DNA from: Alphaproteobacteria bacterium
Lineage (GTDB): Bacteria; Pseudomonadota; Alphaproteobacteria; UBA8366; Aestuariispiraceae
Direction of reading: 5' to 3'
DNA: 64,000 nucleotides
NCBI GenBank assembly: GCA_030065235.1
Contig: JASJDC010000001.1
Span: 372,001 to 436,000, forward strand
Positions 9,481-19,885 of this stretch are shown here, one piece after another. Numbering within the stretch: position 1 is the stretch's first letter; each line of letters begins with the position of its first letter. The notes beneath the pieces were generated by a model. The model saw only the letters and a list, made by a program, of their open reading frames with translations. It searched no databases and was not told the DNA's origin. Both the position numbers and the translations under genes were made by a program.

Positions 9481-11883
9481 GTGTTCGGACTGATGCGCCG
9501 TAAGACCTGGAAGGCTGCGGAGACTCGACGAGTCTCTGCGGTCCTGATGTCTTTCGCGGTGATCGCCGGATTGCTGGCGGCGCTGATCACAGCCGAAGCG
9601 CAGGCGCAGTCAGGCCCGATCGTTGTGCCGGAGCCGGCGGACGGCGCGGGGCCGGCGCAGCCGACGAGGCCGCGCGTGGTGGCGCCCGGCACGCCCTTGG
9701 TCGAGGAAATAATTGTCGAAGGCGCGCGTCGGATCGACCCGGAAACCGTCCGCACCTATTTGGCGATTGGCGAAGGCGACCCGTTCGATCCACAAGCGGT
9801 GAACGATTCGCTGAAGAACATCTTCGCGACAGGCCTTTTCGCAGACGTCACGATCAGCCGGGAAGGGGACAATCTGGTCGTCCGGGTGGTTGAAAATCCG
9901 ATCATCAACCGCATCGCCTTCGAAGGGAATCAACGAATCACCGATGCGGCGCTGCAGGCCGAAGTGCAGCTTCGTCCGCGCGTGGTCTACACCCGCACCC
10001 GGGTCCAAGAAGACGTGAACCGCATTCTAGCGGTCTATCGGCGGAGCGGGCGGTTCGCCGTCACCGTCGAGCCGAAGGTGATCCAACTGGAGCAAAACCG
10101 CGTCGATTTGGCCTTCGAGATTTCCGAAGGCGAAGTCACGGGGATCGAACAAATCAGCTTTATCGGCAACAAATTCTTCTCCGACAGCGCGTTGAAAGCC
10201 GAAGTCGCGACAAAAGAGACGCGTTGGTATCGGTTCCTGACCAGCAATGACACGTACGACCCTGATCGCTTGACCTTCGACCGGGAATTGCTGCGGCGCT
10301 TCTATCTGGCGAACGGCTTCGTCGATTTCCGTGTGATCTCGACGGTCGCGGAGTTGAGCGAAGATCGGGAGAACTTTTTTATCACGGTGACGCTTGAGGA
10401 AGGCGAGCGTTACAATTTCGGAACCTTCAGCGTGTTCTCCGAAATTGAGGAAGTCGACCCGGAGCCGCTGCAGCCTGTCATCGAGTTGGAGTCCGGGGAC
10501 TACTATGACGCAGACGCCGTTGATGAAGCGGTCTTGGCTCTGACCGACGCTGTCGGCGAATTGGGTTACGCGTTTGTGGAAGTGCGTCCGGTCGTCAACC
10601 GTGACCGCGAGAACAGGATTATCGATATCGAGTTCCGGATCGGCGAGGCCCCCAAAGTCTATGTCGAGCGAATCGATATCCGCGGCAACGTACGCACCTT
10701 GGACCGCGTGATCCGTCGCGAGTTTGAATTGGTGGAAGGCGACGCGTTCAATTCGGCGAAGCTGAGACGGTCTCGGAACCGGATCCGGGGGTTGGGGTTC
10801 TTTGAGAGCGTCGATGTCAAGAACGTGCCAGGTGCGGCGGGCGACAGAACCGTGATCGAAGTCGACGTCACCGAACAGTCCACGGGCGAACTATCGATCG
10901 GGGCCGGGTTCTCGAGCGACGCCGGCGCTTTGGGCGAGGTGTCTGTCCGGGAGCGGAACCTTTTGGGGCGGGGTCAGGACCTGCGCGCGACCATCCGCTT
11001 AGCCCAAGAAGAAACCGGCTTCGACATCAGTTTCACCGAACCCTATTTCCTGGGTCGCGATCTATCCGCCGGTATCGACGCCTTTCATTCCGTTGTGGAT
11101 GCGCAGGATGAGAGCTCCTTTGACCTGCAACGTAGCGGCGGCGGCGTGCGGTTGGGCTATAACATCAACCGGGAATGGAGCCAGCAGCTCTTCTATCGCT
11201 TGAGCATCGATGACGTTCAGAGCGTCGATAGCGACGCATCGCCCCTGATCCAGGCGGAAGCGGGGGAAAACACGCGAAGCATCATCGGCCAGACATTGAC
11301 GCTCGATCGGCGAAACAGCCGGATCGATCCGACGGACGGCTACACGGCTTCGCTGACGACGGACTATGCCGGCGTTGGAGGCGGTCTCGGTTTCGCGCGG
11401 TTCCGCCTCGGCGGCACTTATTTTCAACCGGTCTATGAGGAAGTGCGCGCTGTACTCTCGGCCGAAACCGGCTTCATGTTCGGCGTGGGCGACGATGTGC
11501 GGGTCAGCGATCGGTTCACGCTTGGCGGCGCCAATCTGCGCGGCTTCGAGGCCGCTGGGGTCGGACCGCGAGATGTCGCCACCGACGACGCGCTGGGCGG
11601 CCAGCAATTCGCTAGAGGATCAGTCGAACTGTTGTTCCCGCTTGGACTGCCGGAGGAACTCGGCATCAACGGGGCCGCGTTCAGCGATTTCGGCACGTTG
11701 ACTGAAATCGACAATACAAACAGCAATGTCGAGGATTCAGGAAATCTGCGCGCCTCGGTCGGCGTTGGCATAGGGTGGGCGTCGCCCTTCGGCCCGATCC
11801 GGGTGGATTTCGCGAAGGCGGTCGTCAAGGACGGTTCCGACCAGGAAGAGTTTTTCCGGTTCAATTTCGGCACCCAATTCTAA
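9481..11883 (+). CDS. bamA: Outer membrane protein assembly factor BamA
   Basis: Core of the BAM complex that inserts beta-barrel proteins in the outer membrane. The 800-residue product has a signal peptide ending near AQA/Q at residue 42, a series of POTRA domains to about residue 430, and a 16-strand-type barrel. The barrel carries the L6-loop motif LRGF within GGANLRGFEAAGVG and a C-terminal Phe (FNFGTQF). GTG 9481 is chosen because TAGGAG lies 7 bases upstream; the next ATG is four codons in. It is followed by skp, its usual periplasmic chaperone partner. Confidence 0.97.
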   Translation: MFGLMRRKTWKAAETRRVSAVLMSFAVIAGLLAALITAEAQAQSGPIVVPEPADGAGPAQPTRPRVVAPGTPLVEEIIVEGARRIDPETVRTYLAIGEGDPFDPQAVNDSLKNIFATGLFADVTISREGDNLVVRVVENPIINRIAFEGNQRITDAALQAEVQLRPRVVYTRTRVQEDVNRILAVYRRSGRFAVTVEPKVIQLEQNRVDLAFEISEGEVTGIEQISFIGNKFFSDSALKAEVATKETRWYRFLTSNDTYDPDRLTFDRELLRRFYLANGFVDFRVISTVAELSEDRENFFITVTLEEGERYNFGTFSVFSEIEEVDPEPLQPVIELESGDYYDADAVDEAVLALTDAVGELGYAFVEVRPVVNRDRENRIIDIEFRIGEAPKVYVERIDIRGNVRTLDRVIRREFELVEGDAFNSAKLRRSRNRIRGLGFFESVDVKNVPGAAGDRTVIEVDVTEQSTGELSIGAGFSSDAGALGEVSVRERNLLGRGQDLRATIRLAQEETGFDISFTEPYFLGRDLSAGIDAFHSVVDAQDESSFDLQRSGGGVRLGYNINREWSQQLFYRLSIDDVQSVDSDASPLIQAEAGENTRSIIGQTLTLDRRNSRIDPTDGYTASLTTDYAGVGGGLGFARFRLGGTYFQPVYEEVRAVLSAETGFMFGVGDDVRVSDRFTLGGANLRGFEAAGVGPRDVATDDALGGQQFARGSVELLFPLGLPEELGINGAAFSDFGTLTEIDNTNSNVEDSGNLRASVGVGIGWASPFGPIRVDFAKAVVKDGSDQEEFFRFNFGTQF

Positions 11884-11889
11884 GGCCAA

Positions 11890-11914
11890 GCGGCGTCCCC
11901 GCCGGGACCGCCGC
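11890..11914 (+). terminator. Strong hairpin between bamA and skp
   Basis: GCGGC-GTCCC (11890-11899) pairs with GGGAC-GCCGC (11904-11914) with one bulged C and a CGCC loop, a 10-bp stem only 6 bases after the bamA stop. No T-run follows, so read-through into skp is expected. It may be an attenuator or a 3'-end stabiliser. Confidence 0.35.
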
Positions 11915-11942
11915 CTACATTGTTCGATAAGGAGACCGCCCT

Positions 11943-12521
11943 ATGCGGGTCATACTCATTGCGTTCTTCATAGCGGTTTGCGCGGCGCCCGTTGCGGGTC
12001 CGCGCCAGGCCGCCGCGCAACAGCTACCGGCGCCGGTGATCGCCGTGATCGACGTATCCGAGGTAGAGCGCCGTTCCATCGCCTGGCGCGATCTAACCAC
12101 GAAGATCGACGCGCAGCGGGAGGCGATCAAAGGTCAGCTTGGCGCAGAGGAGCAGGCGATACGCGATGAGGACGCGGCGCTCAGCCAGCAACAGACGGTT
12201 CTTGATCCTACGATCTTCGCGCAGCGTCAGAACGCGTTGCGGGAGCGGGTGGCGAACCTGCAGCGGGCGGCGCGTCAAAACCAACAGGAAATTGAGCGGC
12301 TCTTCAATCTTGGACGGGCCCAGATCCAAACGATCCTTCGCCAGGCGGCGACCCAGATCGCGGCCGAACTTGGCGTTAACATCATGTTGAACATCAGCAA
12401 CAACGACCAATCCGTTCTATTCGTCGATCCGGCCTTCGTGGTGACCGAGGAAGCGCTGAAACGTCTCGACGCCGCGATCCAGACTGTTGACCTGACGCGG
12501 CAACCCGCGCCGCAGCAATAG
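11943..12521 (+). CDS. skp: OmpH/Skp family periplasmic chaperone
   Basis: Periplasmic chaperone carrying unfolded outer-membrane proteins to BamA. The 192-residue product has a signal peptide cleaved near AAA/QQ at residue 25. It then has the OmpH start (VIAVIDVSEVERRS) and a long helical, Gln/Arg/Glu-rich coiled-coil region at about 60-130, as expected for the tentacles of Skp. AAGGAG lies upstream of the ATG. The position between bamA and lpxD is conserved. Confidence 0.92.
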   Translation: MRVILIAFFIAVCAAPVAGPRQAAAQQLPAPVIAVIDVSEVERRSIAWRDLTTKIDAQREAIKGQLGAEEQAIRDEDAALSQQQTVLDPTIFAQRQNALRERVANLQRAARQNQQEIERLFNLGRAQIQTILRQAATQIAAELGVNIMLNISNNDQSVLFVDPAFVVTEEALKRLDAAIQTVDLTRQPAPQQ

Positions 12522-12533
12522 GACGTCCCGATC

Positions 12534-13565
12534 ATGGCCGATCCCCGTTTCTTCGAACGATCCGGACCGTACACCTTGCGCGAATTGGCGGAGATCGGCG
12601 AGGCGTCTCTTCCCGACGACGCCGATGGCGACCGCCTGTTCAACGACGTCGCCGCCTTGTCTGATGCCACCGCAGAGCAGGTCTCCTTCCTCGACAATCG
12701 GAAATATGTGAAGGCCTTGGGCGAAAGCGCGGCGGGCGCGGTCGTCTTGGCGCCGGACCATGTCGAACAGGCGCCGAAGACGGCGTCATTGCTGATCAGC
12801 GAGACGCCTTATCGCTCTTTCGCCTTGATCGGACAGGCTTTCTACCCGCTTCCCCCGGTGACGCCTGGTGTGGCGGCGAACGCGTTTGTCGACCCTTCGG
12901 CGACCGTCGATCCGAGTTGTCAGATCGATCCCGGCGCCGCCATTATGGCGGAAGCGGTGGTCGAGCGCGGCGGCGCCATCGGTCCGAACGCGATAATCGG
13001 GCCAGGCGTGACGATCGGCGCAGAAACCCGAATCGGCCCGAACGCGTCGGTTGAATACGCGCTGGTCGGATCGCGCGTCCAGATCCATGCCGGCGCTCGG
13101 ATCGGAACGCGGGGCTTCGGCGTCGCCATGGACGGGCGCGGCCATGTCGAACTGCGGCAGACCGGCCGGGTGATCATCGGCGACGATGTCGAGATCGGCG
13201 CCAACACCACCATTGATCGCGGCATGGGCCCGGACACCGTCATCGGCGACGGCTGCAAGATTGATAACCTGGTGCAGATTGGGCACAACGCGCGCCTGGG
13301 GCGCGGTGTTGTCGTCGCCGGCCTCTCCGGCATCGCCGGCAGCGCGGTCCTTGAGGATTTTGTCGTCTGCGCCGCCATGGTGGGCGTCGCCGGCCATCTA
13401 ACGGTCGGACGCGGCAGCCAGATCGCCGCAACGTCGTCCGTCGCTAAATCTTTGCCGCCCGGCGGCGTCTACGGCGGTACGCCCGCTGTGCCGATGGATC
13501 AACTATACCGGCGGATCGCCGCGCTGAATCTGTTGGCGCGGCCCCGTAAATCGGGGAAGACATAA
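12534..13565 (+). CDS. lpxD: UDP-3-O-(3-hydroxyacyl)glucosamine N-acyltransferase
   Basis: Third step of lipid A synthesis: N-acylation of UDP-3-O-acylglucosamine. The N-terminal uridine-binding domain (about 1-105) is followed by hexapeptide repeats forming a left-handed beta helix. The general-base histidine sits in [10 protein letters not shown] near residue 248. Length 343, matching the family. It starts 12 bases after skp and lies in the lpxD-fabZ-lpxA-lpxI-lpxB block. Confidence 0.97.
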   Translation: MADPRFFERSGPYTLRELAEIGEASLPDDADGDRLFNDVAALSDATAEQVSFLDNRKYVKALGESAAGAVVLAPDHVEQAPKTASLLISETPYRSFALIGQAFYPLPPVTPGVAANAFVDPSATVDPSCQIDPGAAIMAEAVVERGGAIGPNAIIGPGVTIGAETRIGPNASVEYALVGSRVQIHAGARIGTRGFGVAMDGRGHVELRQTGRVIIGDDVEIGANTTIDRGMGPDTVIGDGCKIDNLVQIGHNARLGRGVVVAGLSGIAGSAVLEDFVVCAAMVGVAGHLTVGRGSQIAATSSVAKSLPPGGVYGGTPAVPMDQLYRRIAALNLLARPRKSGKT

Positions 13566-13636
13566 GCCAACGCCGGCGAGCCTCCAAAACGACAACGCCG
13601 ACCCGTGGATCGGCGATAAGAAGATTGAGAAGAAAT

Positions 13637-14098
13637 ATGCCCGACAGCGACACCGTCCCGAACCCTGTGATCGACATTAACCAAGTGATGCAGCGGATCC
13701 CGCACCGCTATCCGTTTCTGATGGTCGATCGGATCGTCGATTACGCGCCCTATGACAGCGCCGTCGGCATCAAGAATGTCAGCATCAACGAACCGCATTT
13801 TCAGGGCCACTTCCCCGAGCGCCCGATCATGCCGGGCGTCTTGATCATCGAGAGCATGGCCCAGACCGCCGGCGTGTTGGTCGTATCCTCTTTGGGCGAA
13901 GAGGCGGAAGGCAAGCTGGTCTATTTCATGACGATCGAGGAGGCAAAGTTTCGTCGGCCGGTCGAGCCCGGCGACCAACTGCGCGTCCATGTGAAGCGCA
14001 AGGCGAATCGCGGCCCGGTCTGGAAATGCGAAGGCCGAGCTATGGTGGACGGCGCGTTGGCGGCGGAAGCCACGATCTCCGCCATGATCCGGTCCTGA
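13637..14098 (+). CDS. fabZ: 3-hydroxyacyl-ACP dehydratase FabZ
   Basis: Dehydrates 3-hydroxyacyl-ACP in fatty acid elongation and competes with LpxA/LpxD for the same hydroxyacyl-ACP. It has the hot-dog-fold motif [12 protein letters not shown] with the catalytic His in [12 protein letters not shown] and the Glu in [11 protein letters not shown] use ATG 13637 (153 residues) rather than the TTG four codons upstream. It ends two bases before lpxA. Confidence 0.97.
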   Translation: MPDSDTVPNPVIDINQVMQRIPHRYPFLMVDRIVDYAPYDSAVGIKNVSINEPHFQGHFPERPIMPGVLIIESMAQTAGVLVVSSLGEEAEGKLVYFMTIEEAKFRRPVEPGDQLRVHVKRKANRGPVWKCEGRAMVDGALAAEATISAMIRS

Positions 14099-14100
14099 CG

Positions 14101-14901
14101 ATGGCCGACATCCATTCTTCGGCGGTCGTCGACCCTGGCGCGATGCTGGGAGACGGCGTTCTTATCGGCCCCTATTGCGTGGTCGGCCCCAATGTCGAGT
14201 TGGCGGCGGGCGTAAGCCTGAAGAGCCATGTCGTGATCGACGGACGGACCAAGATCGGCGCGGGAACGGAGATTTATCCTTTCGCCTCGATCGGTTCGGC
14301 GCCGCAGGACATGAAATATGCGGGCGAGCCCTCGACGCTGACGATCGGCAAGAACAACCGCATTCGCGAACATGTCACCATGAACCCGGGCACCGAAGGC
14401 GGCGGCATGAAGACGGTCGTCGGCGATAACGGCCTGTTCATGGTCGGCGCGCATGTGGCGCATGATTGCATCCTGGGCGACAACGTGATCATGGCGAACA
14501 ATGCAACTTTGGCCGGCCATGTCGTGGTCGGCGATTTCGCCATCTTGGGCGGTCTGTCGGCGGTCCATCAATTCGTCCGTATCGGCGAGCACGCGATGGT
14601 CGGCGGCATGTCCGGCGTCGAGAATGACGTGATCCCATTCGGGTCGGTTATGGGCGACCGCGCTCGGCTTTCCGGACTGAACATCGTCGGGCTGAAGCGG
14701 CGCGGCTTCAGCAAGGATGATGTGCACAGCCTGAGACGCGCCTATCGGATGCTGTTCGCCAATGAAGGCACCATGGCCGAGCGCATCGCTGATGTGTCGA
14801 AACTCTTCGCGGATCACACAGTGGTTCAGGACATCATCGCCTTCATGAGCAGTGAGACCTCGCGCGGCATCACCCAACAGCGCAATGGAAATGCCGGCTA
14901 A
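14101..14901 (+). CDS. lpxA: Acyl-ACP--UDP-N-acetylglucosamine O-acyltransferase
   Basis: First step of lipid A synthesis. The protein is a left-handed beta helix of hexapeptide repeats with the catalytic His in GAHVAHDCILGDNV, followed by a helical C-terminal domain (SLRRAYRMLF). Length 266 is normal. Start chosen at ATG 14101 directly after the fabZ stop, where the family N-terminus (ADIHSSAVVDPGA) begins. Its end overlaps lpxI. Confidence 0.97.
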   Translation: MADIHSSAVVDPGAMLGDGVLIGPYCVVGPNVELAAGVSLKSHVVIDGRTKIGAGTEIYPFASIGSAPQDMKYAGEPSTLTIGKNNRIREHVTMNPGTEGGGMKTVVGDNGLFMVGAHVAHDCILGDNVIMANNATLAGHVVVGDFAILGGLSAVHQFVRIGEHAMVGGMSGVENDVIPFGSVMGDRARLSGLNIVGLKRRGFSKDDVHSLRRAYRMLFANEGTMAERIADVSKLFADHTVVQDIIAFMSSETSRGITQQRNGNAG

Positions 14902-15730
14902 GCTCGGCATCATCGCAGGGCGCGGCGATGCGCCGGTCCTGATCGCCGAACGGTGCCGCAGCGAAGGCCGGCCGCATGTCGTCCTGGCCCTAGAGGGCCA
15001 TGCAGAGACGGACCGCTATCCCGGATCGGCGCTGCACACGATGCGGGTCGGCGCCGTGGGGTCTATCCTGGGCGCGCTCGATAAGGAAAAGGTCGAGGAA
15101 ATCGTCATCATCGGCGCCGTAAAACGACCAAACTTGCTTCAGCTTCGCCCGGACGCCGCCGCGCTGAAGCTGATGGCTAAGATCGGCTACGCCAACCATG
15201 GCGACGACGGCCTTCTCCGCCGGTTGATCGACTATCTCGAAACGGACTTGGGCTATCGGGTGGTTTCCGCCGATTCTCTTCTCGCGCCGGACACGCTGCT
15301 GACGCCGTCCGATTTGACGACACGCGCGCAGCCGTCGGATCAGGACCTCGCCGATATCGCCCGGGGCCGTTCGGTCCTCGAGGCCCTGGCGGCGGCGGAT
15401 GTCGGCCAATCCGTGCTTGTTCAGGAAGGCGCGGTCCTCGGCGTTGAGGCGATCGAAGGCACTGATGCGTTGATCGACCGCTGCGCCGCTTACCGACGGG
15501 AAGGATCCGCGCGCGGCGTTCTGGTCAAATTGGCGAAACTAGGTCAGGAGAGACGGGCCGATCTGCCGACCGTCGGCGCTGAAACCGTTCGGCGCTTGGC
15601 CGCGTCGGGTTTCGCCGGGTTGGCGATCGATCCGACCGCCGCTTTATTGATCGATCCGCCGGGCATCGTCTCAGCGTGTGATGAAGCCGGGCTTTTCCTT
15701 CAATCAATCGACCAGGGCGACGGGCGGTGA
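14885..15730 (+). CDS. lpxI: UDP-2,3-diacylglucosamine pyrophosphatase LpxI
   Basis: Hydrolyses UDP-2,3-diacylglucosamine to lipid X. LpxI replaces LpxH in many alphaproteobacteria. The family start KLGIIAGRGDAPVLIAE and the C-terminal block VKLAKLGQERRADLPTVGAE are clear, and the gene sits between lpxA and lpxB as expected. ATG 14885 gives 281 residues; a second ATG two codons later is equally plausible. It overlaps lpxA by 17 bases and lpxB by a GTGA junction, so the three are likely translated in a coupled way. Confidence 0.93.
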   Translation: MEMPAKLGIIAGRGDAPVLIAERCRSEGRPHVVLALEGHAETDRYPGSALHTMRVGAVGSILGALDKEKVEEIVIIGAVKRPNLLQLRPDAAALKLMAKIGYANHGDDGLLRRLIDYLETDLGYRVVSADSLLAPDTLLTPSDLTTRAQPSDQDLADIARGRSVLEALAAADVGQSVLVQEGAVLGVEAIEGTDALIDRCAAYRREGSARGVLVKLAKLGQERRADLPTVGAETVRRLAASGFAGLAIDPTAALLIDPPGIVSACDEAGLFLQSIDQGDGR

Positions 15731-16929
15731 CACGGGAGGATCGGCCGCTTCGGGTCTTTATGGCGGCTGGCGAAGCTTCCGGCGACGTCCTCGGCGGCCG
15801 ATTGATTCAGGCCCTGAAAGAGCGGGCGGGAGCCGATGTTGAGTTTCACGGCGTCGGCGGTCCGCAGATGGCCAAGGCGGGTCTGAGCAGTCTTTTTCCG
15901 ATCTCGGAACTGGCGGTGATGGGGCTTATCGAGATCCTACCGCATGCGCGACGCCTTTTGCATCGGATTGATGAAGCGGCGGCGGCGGCGCGGCGTTTCC
16001 AACCCGACTTGATCGTCACCATTGATGCGCCGGGTTTCGCGCACCGTTTTATCGATAAGCTGAAAGACCTGCCGGCGTTGCGGGTTCATTATGTCGCGCC
16101 GACAGTCTGGGCGTGGAAACCGAAACGGGTTCACAAATTCAAGGCGCGATACGACCATTTGATGGTCCTTCTGCCTTTCGAGCCGCCTTATTTCACATTG
16201 GTTGGCTTGCCGACGACCTTTGTCGGACATTCGGTGCTGGAAGCCGGGATAGATCAGGCCGACGGCGCCGCGCTGCGCGCGGAACTCGGCCTTGCGCCGG
16301 ATCGACCTCTTCTTGCGGTGCTGCCGGGAAGCCGGAAAGGGGAGTTGGACCGACATCTCCCGGTATTTCGCGAGGCGATACGGCGTTTCGCCAAAGAAGC
16401 GGGGGATATCGCCTGTATTTTTCCTACCGTTGAGCATTTAGAGCAACAGATCGAGACCGAAATTGCGGATTGGCCGACCGATGCTTTCTGCGTCACGGGA
16501 CAGGCGCGCCGCTACGCCGCGATGCGCGCCGCCAACGCCGCGCTCGTGGCGTCAGGCACAGCGACGCTTGAGATGGCCGCAGCGGGAACGCCGATGGCGG
16601 TCGCCTACCGGGTCAATCCGCTGACCGCAGCCATTGCGAAACGCATGATTTCCGTTCGCTACGCCAGTATCGTCAATCTGCTCGCCGATTTCAGCGGGCG
16701 GCCCGCTCCTATTCCCGAATATCTGCAAAGGGCATGCGCTCCCGAGCCCTTGGCGCAAGCATTGCGCAACCTGTTCGGTAAGGCCGGCGAAGCGCAAAGC
16801 CGGGCGGTTTCGCAGGAGCTGGCCGCCTTGCAGCCGCCGGCGGGCGGCCGGCCGTCGGATGTCGCCGCCGACTTGCTGCTGCGTTTAATGTCCGAGCGAG
16901 CGGACATGAAAAGAGCCGCGCCGGTCTGA
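15727..16929 (+). CDS. lpxB: Lipid-A-disaccharide synthase
   Basis: GT19 glycosyltransferase condensing lipid X with UDP-diacylglucosamine to make the lipid A disaccharide. Motifs: MAAGEASGDVLGGRLI at the N-terminus, VMGLIEILPHARRLL, and PGSRKGELDRHLP in the nucleotide-binding half. It starts at GTG in a GTGA overlap with lpxI. The product has 400 residues. The 3' end, including the stop codon, lies inside a hairpin shared with the convergent gltA. Confidence 0.96.
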   Translation: MTREDRPLRVFMAAGEASGDVLGGRLIQALKERAGADVEFHGVGGPQMAKAGLSSLFPISELAVMGLIEILPHARRLLHRIDEAAAAARRFQPDLIVTIDAPGFAHRFIDKLKDLPALRVHYVAPTVWAWKPKRVHKFKARYDHLMVLLPFEPPYFTLVGLPTTFVGHSVLEAGIDQADGAALRAELGLAPDRPLLAVLPGSRKGELDRHLPVFREAIRRFAKEAGDIACIFPTVEHLEQQIETEIADWPTDAFCVTGQARRYAAMRAANAALVASGTATLEMAAAGTPMAVAYRVNPLTAAIAKRMISVRYASIVNLLADFSGRPAPIPEYLQRACAPEPLAQALRNLFGKAGEAQSRAVSQELAALQPPAGGRPSDVAADLLLRLMSERADMKRAAPV

Positions 16930-16942
16930 CCGGGTGGCTCTT
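16911..16942. terminator. Shared hairpin terminator between lpxB and gltA
   Basis: AAGAGCC (16911-16917) pairs with GGCTCTT (16936-16942), and CCGGT (16921-16925) pairs with ACCGG (16929-16933) inside it. Read on the - strand, the stem is followed by TTTTC, giving a good intrinsic terminator for gltA. Read on the + strand, the stem ends in CTCTTC, a weaker end for the lpx operon. The lpxB stop codon lies in the hairpin. Confidence 0.7.
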
Positions 16943-16964
16943 CGGCAGTCGGAACTCAGGATCG

Positions 16965-18275
<1,311 letters not shown>

Positions 18276-18356
18276 CTTCCTCTCCTCAACTCGCTCGCTT
18301 CAGGCACGCGTGACACCCTCAAAGGCATGACGCGGTGCAATATCACCTGCGCCCGC

Positions 18357-18386
18357 TTTATACGTGCTGAGCCGGGGGCACGCAAA
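18357..18386 (-). promoter_or_regulatory. Candidate gltA promoter
   Basis: On the - strand, TTGCGT (18386-18381) and TATAAA (18362-18357) are separated by 18 bases, or 17 if the -35 is shifted by one base. This is a good sigma70-like pair. The implied transcript start near 18350 gives a leader of about 75 bases before the gltA ATG. Confidence 0.5.
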
Positions 18387-18432
18387 CAACAGGACGGGTT
18401 TGGCTGGTGCGGCAAGGTCCCGCGCCGGCCGG

Positions 18433-19827
18433 TCAGCCTTGGTCTACAGCGGCCTTCAGCCGTTTCAGAGCGTCATCCTTTCCCAGAACCGCCATCACTT
18501 CGAAGACGCTCGGCGATACGGTCGATCCGGAGAGTGCGGCGCGCAATGGCTGGGCGACTTTCCCCAATCCCAGACCGGCTTGCTCCGCGACCGCGCGGAT
18601 AGCGCTTTCGATTTCGGGCGCGGTCCAGTCGGTCAACGCGCCGAGCGCGGCCGCCGCTTTATCGACCAGGGCCAGACCGTCGCCGGACAGCAATTTCGCC
18701 GCTTTCGCATTCTCAAGCGGAAAGGTCGGCCCGGAGACATAGATTCCGGCGCTGTCAGCCAAATCTTTGACGGTTTTGGCCCGTTCCTTGAGCCCGGACA
18801 TGCCGCGCTGGATCCGGTCGATCGCCTGGGCGTCCTCCAGCCCCATCGCGTCGGCGGCGAGTTGGGCGAGACGGGCGTCGTCGGCCTGACGCATATAGTG
18901 GCCGTTGAGATTCTCGAGCTTCGCGAAATCGAAGCGTGAGGGCGATTTGCCGACGCCGGCCAGGTCGAACCAGGCGACGGCCTGATCGCGGGAGATGATC
19001 TCGTCATCGCCGTGCGACCAGCCCAGGCGTAGCAGATAATTGCAGACCGCTTCCGGAAGATAGCCTATCTCACGATAGGCCTCGACGCCCAGCGCGCCAT
19101 GGCGTTTTGACAGTTTCGCCCCATCCGGACCGTGGATTAGCGGAATATGCGCGAATGCCGGCGTGTCCCAGCCACAGGCGGCGTAAAGCTGATGCTGGCG
19201 AAAGGCGTTGTTCAGATGGTCGTCGCCCCGGATGACATGGGTGACGCCCATATCGTGGTCGTCGACCACGACCGACAGCATGTAGGTCGGCGTCCCGTCA
19301 GAGCGCAGCAGGATCATATCGTCCAACTGCGCGTTGGCGACGGTGACCCGGCCCTGAACCCGGTCCTCGATGACCGACTCGCCCACCTGCGGCGCTTTCA
19401 ACCGCACAACGGGCTTCACCCCCGCCGGCGCGTCGCTTGGATCGCGGTCGCGCCATCGTCCGTCATAGCGCATCGGCCGGCCCTCGGCCTTTGCCCTCTC
19501 GCGCATTTCCTGCAATTCTTCCGGCGTGCAATAGCAGTGATAGGCCTTGCCTTCTTCCAGCAGCGCGTGCGCCACCGCCGCGTGGCGCTCGGCGAAATCG
19601 GACTGATAATGAACCTCGCCGTCGTGATCGAGCGCCAACCACGCCATGCCGTCCAGGATCGCGGCCTTGGCCGCGTCGGTCGAGCGCGCCTTGTCCGTGT
19701 CTTCGATCCGCAGCAGGAACAGGCCGCCATGACGGCGCGCATACAACCAATTGAACAGAGCGGTGCGGGCCCCGCCGATATGCAGAAAACCGGTGGGCGA
19801 GGGGGCGAAACGGGTGACGACAGTCAT
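18433..19827 (-). CDS. gltX: Glutamate--tRNA ligase
   Basis: Charges tRNA-Glu; class I synthetase. The HIGH-type motif is [14 protein letters not shown] near residue 10 and the KMSKS-type motif is GAKLSKRHG near residue 240. The start is the ATG with GGAG eight bases upstream; 32 further open codons upstream do not resemble the family. The length of 464 is typical. Many alphaproteobacteria carry two GltX copies, one acting on tRNA-Gln; which type this is cannot be told here. Confidence 0.96.
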   Translation of the reverse strand: MTVVTRFAPSPTGFLHIGGARTALFNWLYARRHGGLFLLRIEDTDKARSTDAAKAAILDGMAWLALDHDGEVHYQSDFAERHAAVAHALLEEGKAYHCYCTPEELQEMRERAKAEGRPMRYDGRWRDRDPSDAPAGVKPVVRLKAPQVGESVIEDRVQGRVTVANAQLDDMILLRSDGTPTYMLSVVVDDHDMGVTHVIRGDDHLNNAFRQHQLYAACGWDTPAFAHIPLIHGPDGAKLSKRHGALGVEAYREIGYLPEAVCNYLLRLGWSHGDDEIISRDQAVAWFDLAGVGKSPSRFDFAKLENLNGHYMRQADDARLAQLAADAMGLEDAQAIDRIQRGMSGLKERAKTVKDLADSAGIYVSGPTFPLENAKAAKLLSGDGLALVDKAAAALGALTDWTAPEIESAIRAVAEQAGLGLGKVAQPLRAALSGSTVSPSVFEVMAVLGKDDALKRLKAAVDQG

Positions 19828-19885
19828 GAAAGGCTCCAAGCGGGGCGGCCAAAGGGGCGGCCTAAGCCCGCCGGCCGAATAACGC

